Positions 35,538 through 46,256 are shown, numbered from the stretch's first letter. The stretch: 64,000 nt of DNA from Liquidambar formosana (GCA_039720395.1 JBBPBK010000087.1:140001-204000); one strand, 5' to 3'. Notes: generated by a model not told the origin, from the sequence alone. Made by a program: numbers and translations.

Positions 35538-36046
35538 TAATAAATAGATTTTTTTTTAAATTTTTTTTATTAATAATTAAATCGGTTCTTCGGCTTTGTT
35601 CTAAAATACCCTTAAAATAGGCACTAAATCAAATTGCTCGGTTCTTGGGAAATTGAAACCCAAGACTGAAACACATAGTGTTTCAAATCGAACTGAACAA
35701 AACTGAATTGATTTGATTCTCAGTTTTATTCAAACCAACTTGTGGGGTATTTATCACACTTTAACTTTGCCAAAAAAATTATTACTCGGTAATATATATC
35801 TCTAAGAATTTTCCAACCAAGCTAAGCTTAGCGGTAATAACCATATTGACATCCTCTAATTTCCTATTCCCTTGGCCCGCCCTTATCTTGGGTCCGGTAG
35901 ACACTAATCAAAGAGACGAGACATTCTTTTCCCAACATGCGTAATTTTTTCCCATAGAAAGTTTCCTAACTTTTGACTTGAGTAAGTCCATTTGTAAATG
36001 TCAAACTTAGGTTGTCCATAATATACTCTTGATGGAATTTATGTAT
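35538..36046. other. AT-rich intergenic sequence
   Basis: No gene or complete mobile element is seen. There are poly(T) runs near 35548-35570. Confidence 0.5.
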
Positions 36047-36054
36047 GTCATTGG

Positions 36055-37300
36055 CAGGGCCGGTCCTAAGGTCAGGCCACTTAGGCAGTTGCTTAAGGGC
36101 CCCAACTTAGTTGTTATCTTTGTAATAAGTCCAAAAAAATAAATAAATAAATAAAATAAAAAATTAATGACTAGATGAAAAAAGACCCTAATCTAAGTTT
36201 AAGGGTCCAAATAATTCCTAAGTTCCTAACCCAATTCCATGTACAATAACCTAAATGGCCAAATAATCTATTCAACTCAAGCCCAAACCCCCCCCCCCCC
36301 CCCCCCCCCACCCAAAAAAAAAAAAATTTAACCCTAAATTAGATCAGATCTAACACTTCTATCAGTTACCTCGACCCTCTAAACTCCAACCTCCTCCTCT
36401 CTTCCTCTCTTAGTGTTCTCAACCTCTCACAACCTCATCTTAATCAGATCAAATCATAATTCTGTTTAGAATATTAAAAGTATTTGATTACTTCTTAGAT
36501 AAAAAAAATCAGGTACACCAAACGGCCAAACCATTCTCTCTTTAATTAATTAATTTCTTTACTTTTTCTTTCCTATATATATCTTAATATATACACATAA
36601 AGGCACTTTGATATTATGGGGGGTGGGGGAGATTTATTTTTACAAATAAAGGTTTTGAAAGAAGTTTTACCAACAGATCTAAAAGGGTCAATTGAAGTAT
36701 TGAATTATTTGAACGAAACAGACAATTGTTTCCCAAATGCTTGGATTGCTTATAGAATATTGTTGATCATACCAGTTACAGTTGCATTTGCAAAAATAAG
36801 TTTTTCAAAATTGAAGTTGATCAAATTTTACATTCGTTCCACTATGTCACAGGAAAGATTGATCGGATTAGCTATATTATTCATTGAACATGATATGGTA
36901 AAAAAACGTGATTATGCTAACTTAATATGATTTTACAGCTAAAAATGCAAGAAGAGTAATATTTAAGTGATACTTTGCTATAGTTGGTTCATTTCTTTTT
37001 GGTATTATAGCTTTAAATTTTGTTTTTGTTTTGTTTTTTTCTTTCTTCTTGTATATGTACGTGATTTTTTCTAAATTATAAAGAAAGAAGATCAAATTTT
37101 ATTTATTTATAGTTCTTATAAAGATTTATTTTTTATTTTAATTTGTATAAAGCAAATTTTAGTACTCATAAATTTAAGAAAATTTTGACTGTATTAGGAA
37201 AAAAAAATTATTGGATATCAATTTTTTGTGGGTATGAATATGTATAGAGAGTCCCATTTTAGGAGTTCGCTTGACCCTAAAAAACTCAGGACCAGCCCTC
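36055..37300 (+). mobile_element. Internally deleted hAT transposon
   Basis: The terminal repeats are CAGGGCCGGTCCTAAG at the left and CTCAGGACCAGCCCTC at the right (inverted, with mismatches). An exact 8-bp duplication GTCATTGG lies at 36047-36054 and 37301-37308. Inside is the C-terminal end of an hAT-type transposase. A poly(C) run near 36290-36309 is followed by a poly(A) run. At 1246 bp it is far too short to be autonomous. Confidence 0.93.
36616..36930 (+). pseudogene. hAT transposase C-terminal dimerisation fragment
   Basis: The 104-codon frame contains FPNAWIAYRILLIIPVTVAF, FAKISFSKLKLIKFYIRSTM and SQERLIGLAILFIE. This is the C-terminal hAT dimerisation region as found in the plant zinc-finger MYM-type/TTF-type hAT proteins. 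The DNA-binding zinc finger and catalytic core are absent. The first codons (MGGGGD) come from a G-rich run and are probably not native. It lies inside an element with hAT ends and an 8-bp duplication, so it is a leftover and not a domesticated gene. Confidence 0.9.
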
Positions 37301-37308
37301 GTCATTGG

Positions 37309-37860
37309 TTGACTGAGAGATGAAATATTTCGTTAAAAAAAAAAAATGAAAGGAAAAATTCATTTAAAAAAAAATTTTTAGTTTTATTTTTATAATTGAT
37401 AGAAGCTACTCTTACTCCTGTTCTTTAATATCAAAAAAACAAGTATTAATACTTTTTCATAACTTTAAATTTGAAATCACCCATTTACAAATGGGACAAA
37501 TACCAATCATGAAGCTATTGATGAAAAAAAAAAAAAAAAAAAAAGGCCTAAAACGGCGAGTTGACCCAATGTTACCGAAAGAAAAGAAACAAAGGCCTGT
37601 TACGCTGACCGGTATAACACAACCTTGGACTCAAGTATCATTACACCTAATCTTTCCCACTATTACAATATTGCCTTGTTGCGATGAAATGACCTCGATG
37701 ACCTTTAACGTAGCCAATCAAATTCAAGTCATGCTCAAGGGCATTTCAGTGATCAAAATACTTGAAATTAATTTTGTAGGCGTTGGCTCATTCAAATGAA
37801 GGAAACCCATGTATTTCAGCAAGCATGACTAGTCCAAAAGTCCTTGGTCAAAACTTAAGC
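37309..37860. other. Intergenic sequence left of the MITE at the peptide gene
   Basis: The 102-codon open frame at 37491-37799 begins in a poly(A) run and resembles nothing I know; I do not call it a gene. A W-box core (GGTCAA, minus-strand TTGACC) lies at 37846-37851. Confidence 0.45.
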
Positions 37861-37869
37861 CCTTATATG

Positions 37870-38041
37870 GGGAAAAAACTTGCATAAGACCGTTGTATAT
37901 GTCAGATGGTGAGACCAGTCAATGGAAGGAGAGGAAAGTGCCTTTATCAGTATACTTTTTGCACTGATAAAGACACTTTTCTTTCCTCCCATTGACTGGT
38001 CTCACCAGCTGGTTATACAACGGTTGTATGGAAGTTCTTCT
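37870..38041. mobile_element. MITE with 9-bp target duplication in the peptide gene promoter
   Basis: The 172-bp element is a near-perfect hairpin. The left arm ACCGTTGTATATGTCAG, then GGTGAGACCAGTCAATGG, pairs with the right arm CCATTGACTGGTCTCACC and ATACAACGGTTGTAT. Exact CCTTATATG copies flank it (37861-37869 and 38042-38050); a 9-bp duplication points to a Mutator-type MITE. Each arm contains a W-box core: AGTCAA at 37917-37922 (TTGACT on minus) and TTGACT at 37992-37997. Confidence 0.9.
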
Positions 38042-38131
38042 CCTTATATGGTGACCCTCCACCTACCTTTACTACGTTAAATGAATAACTCGGAGTCGAA
38101 CAAGACCAAGACAGTCCCTCTAACTAGCTAC

Positions 38132-38139
38132 TATAAATA
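38132..38139 (+). promoter_or_regulatory. TATA box of the PIP-like peptide gene
   Basis: TATAAATA lies 141 bp upstream of the ATG, giving an expected transcript start near 38165 and a leader of about 115 nt. The predicted leader contains no earlier ATG. Confidence 0.75.
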
Positions 38140-38279
38140 CTTGAAACACATTCTCACTTTCACAAACACATCCACAAGCATCAAAAGCTATCTCCCTTCA
38201 TCCAACACACAAATCCTCCAACCCTCATCTAAGGAAAAGGTTTCGGAGTTTACGGCAGCTTAGTACGCCAATTCTGAAG

Positions 38280-38489
38280 ATGAATTTCTGCAGTTCAAGG
38301 ACCCTTTTCATCATTCTCATAATCTCCATCGCCATTTTCAGTCAAGCCCATGTTGAGGCAACAAGGGTGCTGTCAGAGGATTTCACCACTGCAAATCACC
38401 CATCGGTTTACGACAAGACGAAGTACACCATTGGATGTTGGCTTCAACGTTTAGCTTCAGGACCAAGCCCCAGAGGCCCTGGTCACTAG
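38280..38489 (+). CDS. PIP/PIPL-type secreted signalling peptide precursor
   Basis: This 69-residue intron-less precursor has an N-terminal signal peptide (hydrophobic stretch TLFIILIISIAIFSQA, residues about 8-23), a variable middle (VLSEDFTTANHPSVYDKTKY) and the C-terminal motif ASGPSPRGPGH. That SGPS...GxGH ending is the hallmark of the PAMP-induced secreted peptide (PIP) and PIP-like family. Family members are secreted, trimmed, proline-hydroxylated and perceived by receptor kinases (RLK7 in Arabidopsis) to amplify immunity. The ATG is the first in the predicted transcript and the length is usual for the family. A TATA box is present upstream, with W-box cores further out, two of them in a MITE. 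I see no disabling change. The exact member cannot be assigned. Confidence 0.9.
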   Translation: MNFCSSRTLFIILIISIAIFSQAHVEATRVLSEDFTTANHPSVYDKTKYTIGCWLQRLASGPSPRGPGH

Positions 38490-38600
38490 TTATATATCAG
38501 CTACAAGATAGAACAATCATATTTATACTTCAATTTCATTTTTTGATTTTTTATTTGTGATATAGAATTAATGAAATATTTCAAATGTAAATGAACGAAA

Positions 38601-38606
38601 AATAAA
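38601..38606 (+). terminator. Polyadenylation signal of the peptide gene
   Basis: AATAAA lies about 112 nt after the stop codon in AT-rich sequence, a normal plant position. Confidence 0.65.
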
Positions 38607-39036
38607 ATTCTTTATCAGTGAAGATGTGGTTATTATTGTTTCTCTTTGGTGGCTATATAAGTTGTTGTCAGATGCCAGGATTTTGATTTATACTTTTGGT
38701 GGGCGTACAACTGTACAAGTAGGTCTGTGCATGATCGATCATTTAATGCTAGGACACTTGTCCTAAATATCCATTACTCCTGTGATTTGTGAAAGTGATG
38801 AAGGAAACTAAAACTAGAATTTACAGTTTCACATATTTGAGTTCTCATTGATCATCTTGGCTTGCGGACATAATTGAATTGTTACTCCATAACTTTTTTG
38901 ACAATGCAACGTTTCTTGTGTTGCATGCGTGACTCTCTAAATCGATATTAAGGGGTGTAGCCAATAAATTTTTTGTGGAGGCAACTAAAAACTCATTAAT
39001 AATATCAATGGTGATTATTTCGAGCGACAAAATAAC
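38607..39036. other. Intergenic sequence downstream of the peptide gene
   Basis: No gene is seen. CATTTAATGCTAGGACACTT at about 38740-38759 recurs at about 40776-40795 beyond the nested MITE/MULE block, so the two flanks share a short duplicated piece. Confidence 0.5.
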
Positions 39037-39038
39037 TA

Positions 39039-40758
39039 TTCCCTTTGTTCTACAAATATAAGTCAAGTTTGACAAAATAGGTAGATTAAAAAAACCATTA
39101 ATTCCTTAACTTGTCATTCACTAAACTTTTTTTTTTCCCCCAAAGATATCCTTCTCATTCTTGGAGTTTGGGTTTGTATTACAAGTAATTCTTGAAATAA
39201 CAAAAAGTAGTATAGAAAAATTCAAGGGTAAAATACATCTACACTCTCTTTATTTACTGACTATTACATTGACATCCCCTATACTTTCTGAAATTACACT
39301 GCATTCCCTTACTTCATAAAATAATATACACTTCCCCCCATCCGTCAAACAACTGTTAGAGCTTTTAACGTTTGTTGCTGACGTCAGTCAAAAATGGGTT
39401 TAAAATACCCATTTTAACCTTCTTAAAGCCAAACGCTGCGTTTATTAGAGGGCTTAAAATGCCCTCTACAATCTACCCGCTGCGTTAGATGCATTAGATG
39501 AGGGGAGGGGAGGGTTTGGTTGGGTCTTTCCGTTCATAGGTTGATGAACGAGCTCCTACTCAACATATGATTGCCGGCTGGGGAATGCCTATTTAGTGTC
39601 GCCGGTGTTCAGATATGAGTTTGGGATGGTGATTGCCGGCGATGTGCGAGGATGAGTAGAGAAGGGGGACTGGGATAACCGATGCCCCGGTGACTGGTGT
39701 AGCGCCCAGTTGAGGCTTGTTCGTTTGGACTAATGGGGAGGGAATCGATGAGGACGGGTTTGAACAAAAAATGCTCACCAGAAAAAGTGGAGGCTTCAAC
39801 GCATGGACTTCTTTTTTTTTTTTTTTTTTCCTATTGTTGCATCTTCTTCCTGATCTTCCCTTTCTCTGTTTTTTTCCCCCCTTGGTTTGCTTTTTTTCAT
39901 TCCTAAAAAAACCCAAACTCGTCGAAAAAAAGCTCGCCAAATGAGGTTAGACTCGAGCATCGCCGACGTTTAGATCTGAGTCGTGCTTCGTGGAGAGCTG
40001 CAGCGGGGGGTTTGCTGGAGGTGGGGGTTTGCTGCGGTGCAGTGGTGACAGGTCGCCGACGGTGAGTGGGGTTGGATGCGATGGGAGGCACTATGTGATG
40101 GTTTGGAGAAAAAAAAAAAGAAAGAAAGAAAAGGAAAACAGAGGGGAGAGAGAAAGAGAGTATCCGTTGGTGGAATGGAAGGTGAGGATGGTGTCAGATC
40201 AATGGTGATGATGCTCGTCGGAAAATTGATCGACGGTTACCTCTTCGAGATTGCTGCGTGCACCATGCTTCGTGGAAAGTTGCAGCGAGGGTCTTGCTGG
40301 CGGTGGTGGTTTGCTGCGGCGGTGACAAGTCACTGACGGTGAGTAGGGTTTGCTGCGATTGGAGGCACTGTGTGAGGGTTTGGAGGAAAAAAAAAGAAAA
40401 AAAAAAAAAAGAAAAGGAAAACAAAGGGGAGAGAGAGAGAAATAGTAAAGAAGAAGAAAGAAATGGTCAGCTGGGGAGAGAGAGAGAGCAAAAGCACAAA
40501 ACGGCATTGTTTTAAAAGAAGGGCAATTTGGTCTTTTTACATTTCTGTTAATCACGTTAATGTTGGCATTCTGACAAGGGGAGGGCAGCGTAATTTCAGA
40601 AAGTATAGGGGGTGTCAGTGTAATAGTTAGTAAATAGAGGGGGTGTAGATATATTTTACCCAAAATTCAAAAAACTTATGATTTGACTTTTCAAAATGGA
40701 CAAACATTTAAAAACAAAAAAATAACAAAAATTGCTTATCTTTGTGAGGTTGAAGGAG
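39039..40758. mobile_element. Stowaway-like MITE interrupted by a Mutator-like element
   Basis: The left end TTCCCTTTGTTCTACAAATA and the right end, whose complement reads CTCCTTCAACCTCACAAAG, lie between TA dinucleotides. The body on both sides of 39226-40661 matches the intact MITE at 35276-35535 (for example TTCTTGAAATAAC and TTATGATTTGACTTTTCAAA). The Mutator-like element therefore landed in an existing MITE. Confidence 0.8.
39226..40661. mobile_element. Mutator-like non-autonomous element (9-bp TSD)
   Basis: Terminal inverted repeats of about 100 bp begin GGGTAAAATACATCTACAC on the left and GGGTAAAATATATCTACAC in the complement of the right end. The 9-bp target duplication AAAATTCAA is exact (39217-39225 and 40662-40670). 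The inside is GC-richer than the surroundings. It holds a duplicated block: about 39985-40118 and 40268-40388 share TTCGTGG, TTTGCTG, GTGACAAGTC-like and GGAGGCACT phrases. No transposase. The GC-rich inside may be captured gene sequence (Pack-MULE-like), but I do not recognise a donor; the open frames here are not called. Confidence 0.9.
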
Positions 40759-41006
40759 TAGCATGGAAATTATCATTTAATGCTAGGACACTTACCCTAC
40801 ATATTCGAGGAAACTTGTAGTACTCATGATGTCACATGTAAAAGGACACTTACCCTATATAAGCCATTGGGGCTACCCTAATACTGGTGATGGAATGTGG
40901 GGAAAATGATAGGAATAAAATAAGTTAGGGGTTTGAATCCTTCCCAATGTACCCAAAAAAAGAAAAAAAAAAAAAGAAAAAAGAAAAAGGGAAAAATACT
41001 GTTACA

Positions 41007-41044
<38 letters not shown>

Positions 41045-43379
41045 TATATATAGATATATCTATCTTTTCATCCATAATAAAATCCCATACACTGTGGTGC
41101 AATGCTAGCTATATGCACTACATGCAAGAAACCAACTTTGAAAAATTAAATGGGCGTTTCTAAATTTTGAAGGTGCAACCATGCATATGCAATTGGGTGG
41201 CAATATTGCCAGAGAGCAGAACTCTCATTTCATAGCAATTAATAGCGTATTGACTATTTAACCCTTCCATGCTTGAACTAACAGCTCATGTGAAAGTAAC
41301 TGACTTGACTAGAGATGTCAGCATGCTTTGACGGACATTTAATACCCACGATCCATCGTAGGAGAGTGGAGCCATCCCTCCATTTTTTCCGATGGATAGG
41401 GGAGGGAAAAGAGGGCGATGGTTTCATCTCCTGTTATTCAACAAAAGTTTCTTTCATTGCACGATCCCACCTCCACCATCTCAACAACAAATTTTTTTTT
41501 GGAAAAATGATCACGGTGATCCTACAAAGTCCATTTTTTCCGACGAGTAAGAGTTAAAGAGTGTAAGAGACGGAGAAGAGCTAGAATATCATGGTCATCC
41601 GTTGAGATGGGTATATACATTTATTTGGGTTTTGATTTGCTAAGGGTATGTATATATACGTTTGTTTAGGTTTTTCTCTGCTATGGAAAGCACAAAGAAC
41701 AATGCTAAATTTATGCCTTATAAGGGTGAGGTCTTGGTTAGAAATTGTGTTTGCCGGCCATACCAGAAGGCTTTGTTATTATTATTATTCTTATTATTAT
41801 TATTTAAATAAGGGTGATTTAGTGTTCTAATTGAGTCCGCTTAACAAGAAAGGGAGAGATAGGGGAAGAACGTGTGGGAGTGGCGTGGGTCTTCGCCAGA
41901 AAAAATGGAGTTCGCCGACCTTTACAATTTTTTTTTTTTTGTTTTTTCCTTTAATTTGTTATAGGCGAATCATCATCAAAACCCTTTACACATCGCCCGA
42001 TCACTGCACCAGATCGAGGGGGTGTCATTGTGGTCGCAATACCACGGAAGGGTTAGGGTCTTCTATGTGATTATGTGTAACTACCCCTGGTCCTGGAGAA
42101 ATTTCCAGAGCCCTAAATTCAAGTCGATTCACTATATTTCATTAGGCAGAGCTGCAAAGGCATATCAAGGTTGGGAGGGAGTTGGTTAACATACCATCTG
42201 TGTCATGGTGAGAGTGGACTCTCATAAGTCACAAGACCATTGATTTGTTACTCACAAGTGCGGTGGATTCCTTGGAAGGTTTGTTTTTTTTTTTTTTTGG
42301 GTGGATTCTTAGAAAGGTTGAAGTGAAGAACCAGAATGTGGGTGGGAGGTAAAGCGCCTTTTCGCCTTCAAAGCTTCAAAGGAAAAAAACTAGTCAGTGA
42401 ACTATTAATGGCCGTGGAAGGAGAGTTTTGCTCTCCGGAAATATCGCCACCCATAGAAATTTTATTTTAGGTCAAAAAGTAATAGAAGTATTATGGGTCA
42501 AAATTGAGCCATAATAGCATTGCGGCAATCACGTCATACGACAGATAGCTATTGATTGATTGTAAAGTGCAGCTAGAAATGCGGGTTGAGATCCTCTCCA
42601 GTTGACTGCTCTCCAGTAATTGTCCAGTTCACGGCTGTCAACACTTCAAAGCGATCCAAAAGCCTTTGACATGCCATGTCATATAATGTCCTTCTTATAT
42701 TAATATATTAAAATTAAAAAGAAATCTTATACGGAGTACAAGCTAATCTCCTTCCATTTTGACTCTCAATACTTCCTTTACGGCATCACCATCTTCTCTT
42801 CCTTCCACCAAAATATCACCTTCGTCATCTGTTACCATCTTCTCCTCCTTCCAACTTCCCCATTGGTGACTCTGTGATCACCCCCACTTTGTCATCCTCG
42901 GTTCGCAGCATCAACGCTATCCTCAACTAGGCAATGGGGGAAGTGGTTACTCCTCTTTTGATAATGATTTAATAAATGATGATGGGTCACCAATCACCAC
43001 TCACCAGAGGTCCTCTTCACAACTAGTTTTTGATGGTTTTCTTGCTTATCTGTGCTATTGTGTTCGATATACAAAGAAAACCTCTAATTCATCCATGGGT
43101 TTTGAAGAGGGGAAATTGTTATTGTGGGGAATGAGTAAAAGCAATGAGCCAATGAAATGGCTTAGGTATATAAGATGACCATGTTTTCTATGGTTTTCTT
43201 GGTTATTACCCCGATGTCACCAATTTGGGGGAAAATGAGAATCATAAATAATAAATAATAAATAAAATAAAATAAAATAAAAAGAAGAAGGAATTAAAGA
43301 GATTTTGGGGTGGGGTTTCCATTCTTTAACTGAGTTATCTTGGCCGGCGATGAAATGACGTTCAAGGTACATTCTAGGA
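40759..43379. other. Intergenic region without recognised genes
   Basis: About 2.6 kb with a (TA)n microsatellite at about 41009-41050, (ATT)n at about 41776-41804, poly(T) tracts and short open frames of 60-80 codons that show no family likeness. A part at 42720-43200 is GC-richer with Ser/Pro-rich reading, possibly an old gene remnant, but I cannot identify it. Confidence 0.5.
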
Positions 43380-43907
43380 AATAGAAAATCAAACCTTTAA
43401 ATTCATATATAAAATTGACCTATTAATCCTTTGTTGAATAACCCATTAAGAACTGAAAATGAGAAGGTACCCATCTGCAGTTCCAATGTGAAAAAATGAA
43501 CTTTAACCGGTGATAGATTTGGGGATTTTCAGATACAATGATACAATTCTTTGCTGGGGAAAAAATGGTATAATTAATTTTTTGGGCCTAAAAATATTGC
43601 AAGTTTAGGGGAAAAAAATGAAGAAATAAAACGTAATAAGATTTAGAAAATCGAACCTTGAAATTCATATATAAATTGACCTATTAATCCTTTGTTGAAT
43701 AACCCATTAAGAACTGGAAACGAGAAGGTGTCCATCTGCAGTTCCTATGTGAAAAACTGAACCTTAACCGGTGATAGATTTGGGAATTTTCAGATGCAAT
43801 GATACAATTCATTGTTGGGGCAAAAAATGGTATAATTAATTTTTTGGGCCTAAAAATATTGCAAGTTTAGGGGAAAAAAATGAAGAAAAAAAATGTAATA
43901 AGATTTC
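43380..43907. repeat. 261-bp direct tandem duplication
   Basis: The block with TTGACCTATTAATCC, TTGTTGAATAACCCATTAAG and AACCGGTGATAGATTTGGG recurs 261 bp downstream (compare 43431 with 43692). The two copies differ at scattered positions. Non-coding. A poly(A)/AAT run follows at 43926-43946. Confidence 0.9.
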
Positions 43908-44404
43908 TTTCAGTATAGCACCTTGAAAAAAAAAAAATAATAATAAAAAATTCCTAAATTTATTGTAGAGTGGCATTCCATCTAGAGATCAGACCAACAA
44001 AAGGTGAATCATAGAATCATTTGTTTATGCCTTCCAGAGGAAAGCATTTTTAGAATCCCAACCGGAAATTCAGACGGATAGTTTTGAGTTGTGGGAAAAC
44101 TTGACCGCAGACGAAACTCCTCTCCGTTAAGAAAAGAACATCCATTACTATTTGGGATAAGTAAGAGATGTACTTTAGTGGCTCATTGACATGGCTTGAT
44201 GTAGGCCATTGGATCAACTTACAATTAGGTGGCACTTTAACAGCCACATACTGGTGGGAACTGGATCGTTGTCCAACTGGAGAGGAGCCGCTCCCTAGAA
44301 ATGCAAGCACCTCACAACAAAATTAAAACCGTGAAAATATAGGGTGTTCAATCTATATTTGTACCCAAGAATATATAAATAATAAAAAAAAAGATCATAA
44401 ATTC

Positions 44405-44410
44405 TTTATT
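44405..44410 (-). terminator. Polyadenylation signal of the chitinase gene
   Basis: TTTATT on plus reads AATAAA on the minus strand, about 120 nt after the chitinase stop codon. Confidence 0.6.
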
Positions 44411-44530
44411 TCCTTCTATGACATATTACAAAATGATAAGAAACTAGCTGATCCAAGAAAAGAAAAGGGGGTACGGTACTAAGAGGAATGAAAAAAAAAA
44501 AAAAAAAATACATATCTATATAGATATATA

Positions 44531-45635
44531 TTAACAAGTGAGATTATCGCCCGGTGAAACACCAAATTGGTTACAATATTCAGTGTAGTACTCAACGCGG
44601 GCCTGAACAGTATTGGGGTTTGCCCCATCGCACTCAAGTTGACCATTAATGGCTCTAATTGTCTCCCCAAACCCTTGGCCAGAAGTTATTATGGAGTGGA
44701 CCCTGTTCATCCAATACCAAAGTGCTGCCTTAAACGACACGACAGGGTCCGTCGCAACAGTTTCGGGAGAGTTCAATCCATCGAATCCAATGCTATTTCC
44801 TGCTGGCCCATAATTGTAGTTCCACGATAGCTGAAGCGGTCCTCGGCCGTAGTAGCCTTTGTTGGGGTTGCATGGATACTGTGTGTTGTCCTCCTGACAA
44901 TAGTCCTTAGAGGCACCATTTATTTCCTCTATATAGCAAAAGTCTGTGCACAAAACAATATCGAAGCTCAAATCAACGACAATGATGTATAAATATGTGC
45001 ATGCAATTTCACTTGAGCGGTGTAAATTCTCGAACACCTAAGTGAAGACTTTGAGATAAATGCTAGGTTGATGGCTGACCCTTGGGAGTAAGAGTTGAAC
45101 CTAGCATCTTCTACTTCCTGAAGTGCAGGTAATTACATGACCAACTCAACGAACCCTTTGGGATATATATCTACGTGTTTATGTAGTTATGAACGATGTG
45201 ATTAAGAAACTTACGTCCAGTTTCATGCGTGACATGAGCAAAGAAAGCTGCGATCTCGCGCTTAGAATCATCGACGGAACCAACTCTTCCAAATTGAGGA
45301 TATGAATTGAGAGTGTCAAGAAACACCGCTCGCGTATAGAAGTCCTTCCCAGCGCAACCTGCATCGGCTTCATCAATTATCGCATTAAAGAAGGCGTCTG
45401 TCACGATATCAGCAACCGAAACATCATTAGTAGGAGGCGGCGCGAAGCAAGGGCCCTCCTGGCATCCTGCGCCACAGTAGTCACTGCTAGTGCCGCAATA
45501 ACCATATTGGCTACAACATTCGTTTGAGGCACACCCACAGTTCTGACCCACAACATACCCTGGCAGGGCTGCGGCGAGGATTCCGGCTAAAATGATTGTT
45601 AGGAGTAAGGGTTTCCCCATGATGTGGGATAGCAT
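44531..45635 (-). CDS. Class IV chitinase (GH19) with hevein-type chitin-binding domain
   Basis: This is an endochitinase that hydrolyses chitin of fungal walls. Exon 1 is 45635-45215, exon 2 is 44943-44531, and the 271-bp intron has GTAAGT donor and CAG acceptor. The product is 277 residues from the first ATG (45635) or 272 from ATG 45620, which has the stronger context. A signal peptide ([17 protein letters not shown]) is followed by a chitin-binding domain with eight Cys (starting [10 protein letters not shown]) and a short Pro hinge. The GH19 domain follows, with HVTHETG at the exon junction continuing [10 protein letters not shown], which supplies the catalytic Glu pair. [19 protein letters not shown] and the final [11 protein letters not shown] are intact. 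The short hinge and catalytic domain fit class IV. It is probably secreted to the apoplast, as the C-terminus shows no obvious vacuolar extension. The gene looks functional. Confidence 0.95.
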
Positions 45636-45710
45636 TTTGTTGGGACAAATTGTGGATAAAGAATTGAGAGAAAAAATGTGTGATAGGAATTGAAACAAAG
45701 CTGTAGAGAG

Positions 45711-45720
45711 ATATTTATAA
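45711..45720 (-). promoter_or_regulatory. TATA box of the chitinase gene
   Basis: TTATAAATAT on the minus strand lies about 75-85 bp upstream of the first ATG, placing the transcript start near 45685. There is no ATG between that point and 45635. Confidence 0.75.
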
Positions 45721-45785
45721 TGCAACGAAAGTCAGAAGAAATAAATGGGGTCGTAGAATGCATGTAGAAGGGCCGCGCCAGTGGA

Positions 45786-45885
45786 TTGACTTTGACTTGT
45801 CAATGCATAGGAAGATTAATCTGAGGTATTGATTTCCACAAAAATGATGCATGGATTTGGTCAAAAGTTTCAACTAAGTTTGACT
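45786..45885. promoter_or_regulatory. Cluster of W-box cores upstream of the chitinase gene
   Basis: TTGACT occurs at 45786-45791, 45792-45797 and 45880-45885, and GGTCAA (TTGACC on minus) at 45859-45864. WRKY factors bind TTGAC[C/T], and pathogen-induced chitinase promoters often carry such clusters. The function is inferred; four cores in 100 bp, 66-175 bp beyond the TATA box, is the observation. Confidence 0.6.
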
Positions 45886-45899
45886 TTTGTAATTTAGTA

Positions 45900-46256
45900 C
45901 CATTTTGGCAATGTCAAACACTAGGATTTGGCTGGTAAAATATGATTGGTGGAAAGATAAACTTGTTTACTTTATGCATTGGCATTGTTATGACATATAA
46001 TTTATAGTACTAAATTGCCCTTACTGTTATCAATTCTTCCTTGATGAAGGTCCAGATTTTGGTATAGGATTGCTAAGGAAGGAAGCTCTTCCAATATTTT
46101 CCACTAGGTCGATCCCTCCAGATGAGGAAAAAAACATAAATATAAAAAAATCAATCAATCAAGTCAAATCCTGCACCAATTAATTAGGGAACTTTTTGCA
46201 TTTTCAATGAATTGAGCTTTAAGATTACATGACACCATTTTCTTTTGAAGTTTTGT
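45900..46256. other. Distal upstream sequence of the chitinase gene
   Basis: AT-rich sequence without recognised genes. Confidence 0.5.

Noticed and set aside
36616..36930. Domesticated host gene for a zinc-finger MYM-type protein
   Set aside because: It lies inside an element with hAT termini and an exact 8-bp duplication, lacks its N-terminal domains and starts in a G-run.
37491..37799. 102-codon ORF next to a poly(A) run
   Set aside because: No recognisable domain, signal or promoter; the first residues are encoded by the A-run.
39593..40663. Several ORFs of 70-154 codons within the Mutator-like element
   Set aside because: They overlap on both strands, are low-complexity Lys/Glu or Ser/Phe readings, and fall in the terminal repeats and purine tracts.
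44050..44310. 86-codon minus-strand ORF downstream of the chitinase
   Set aside because: The sequence looks moderately protein-like, but I recognise no family and no exon partners.
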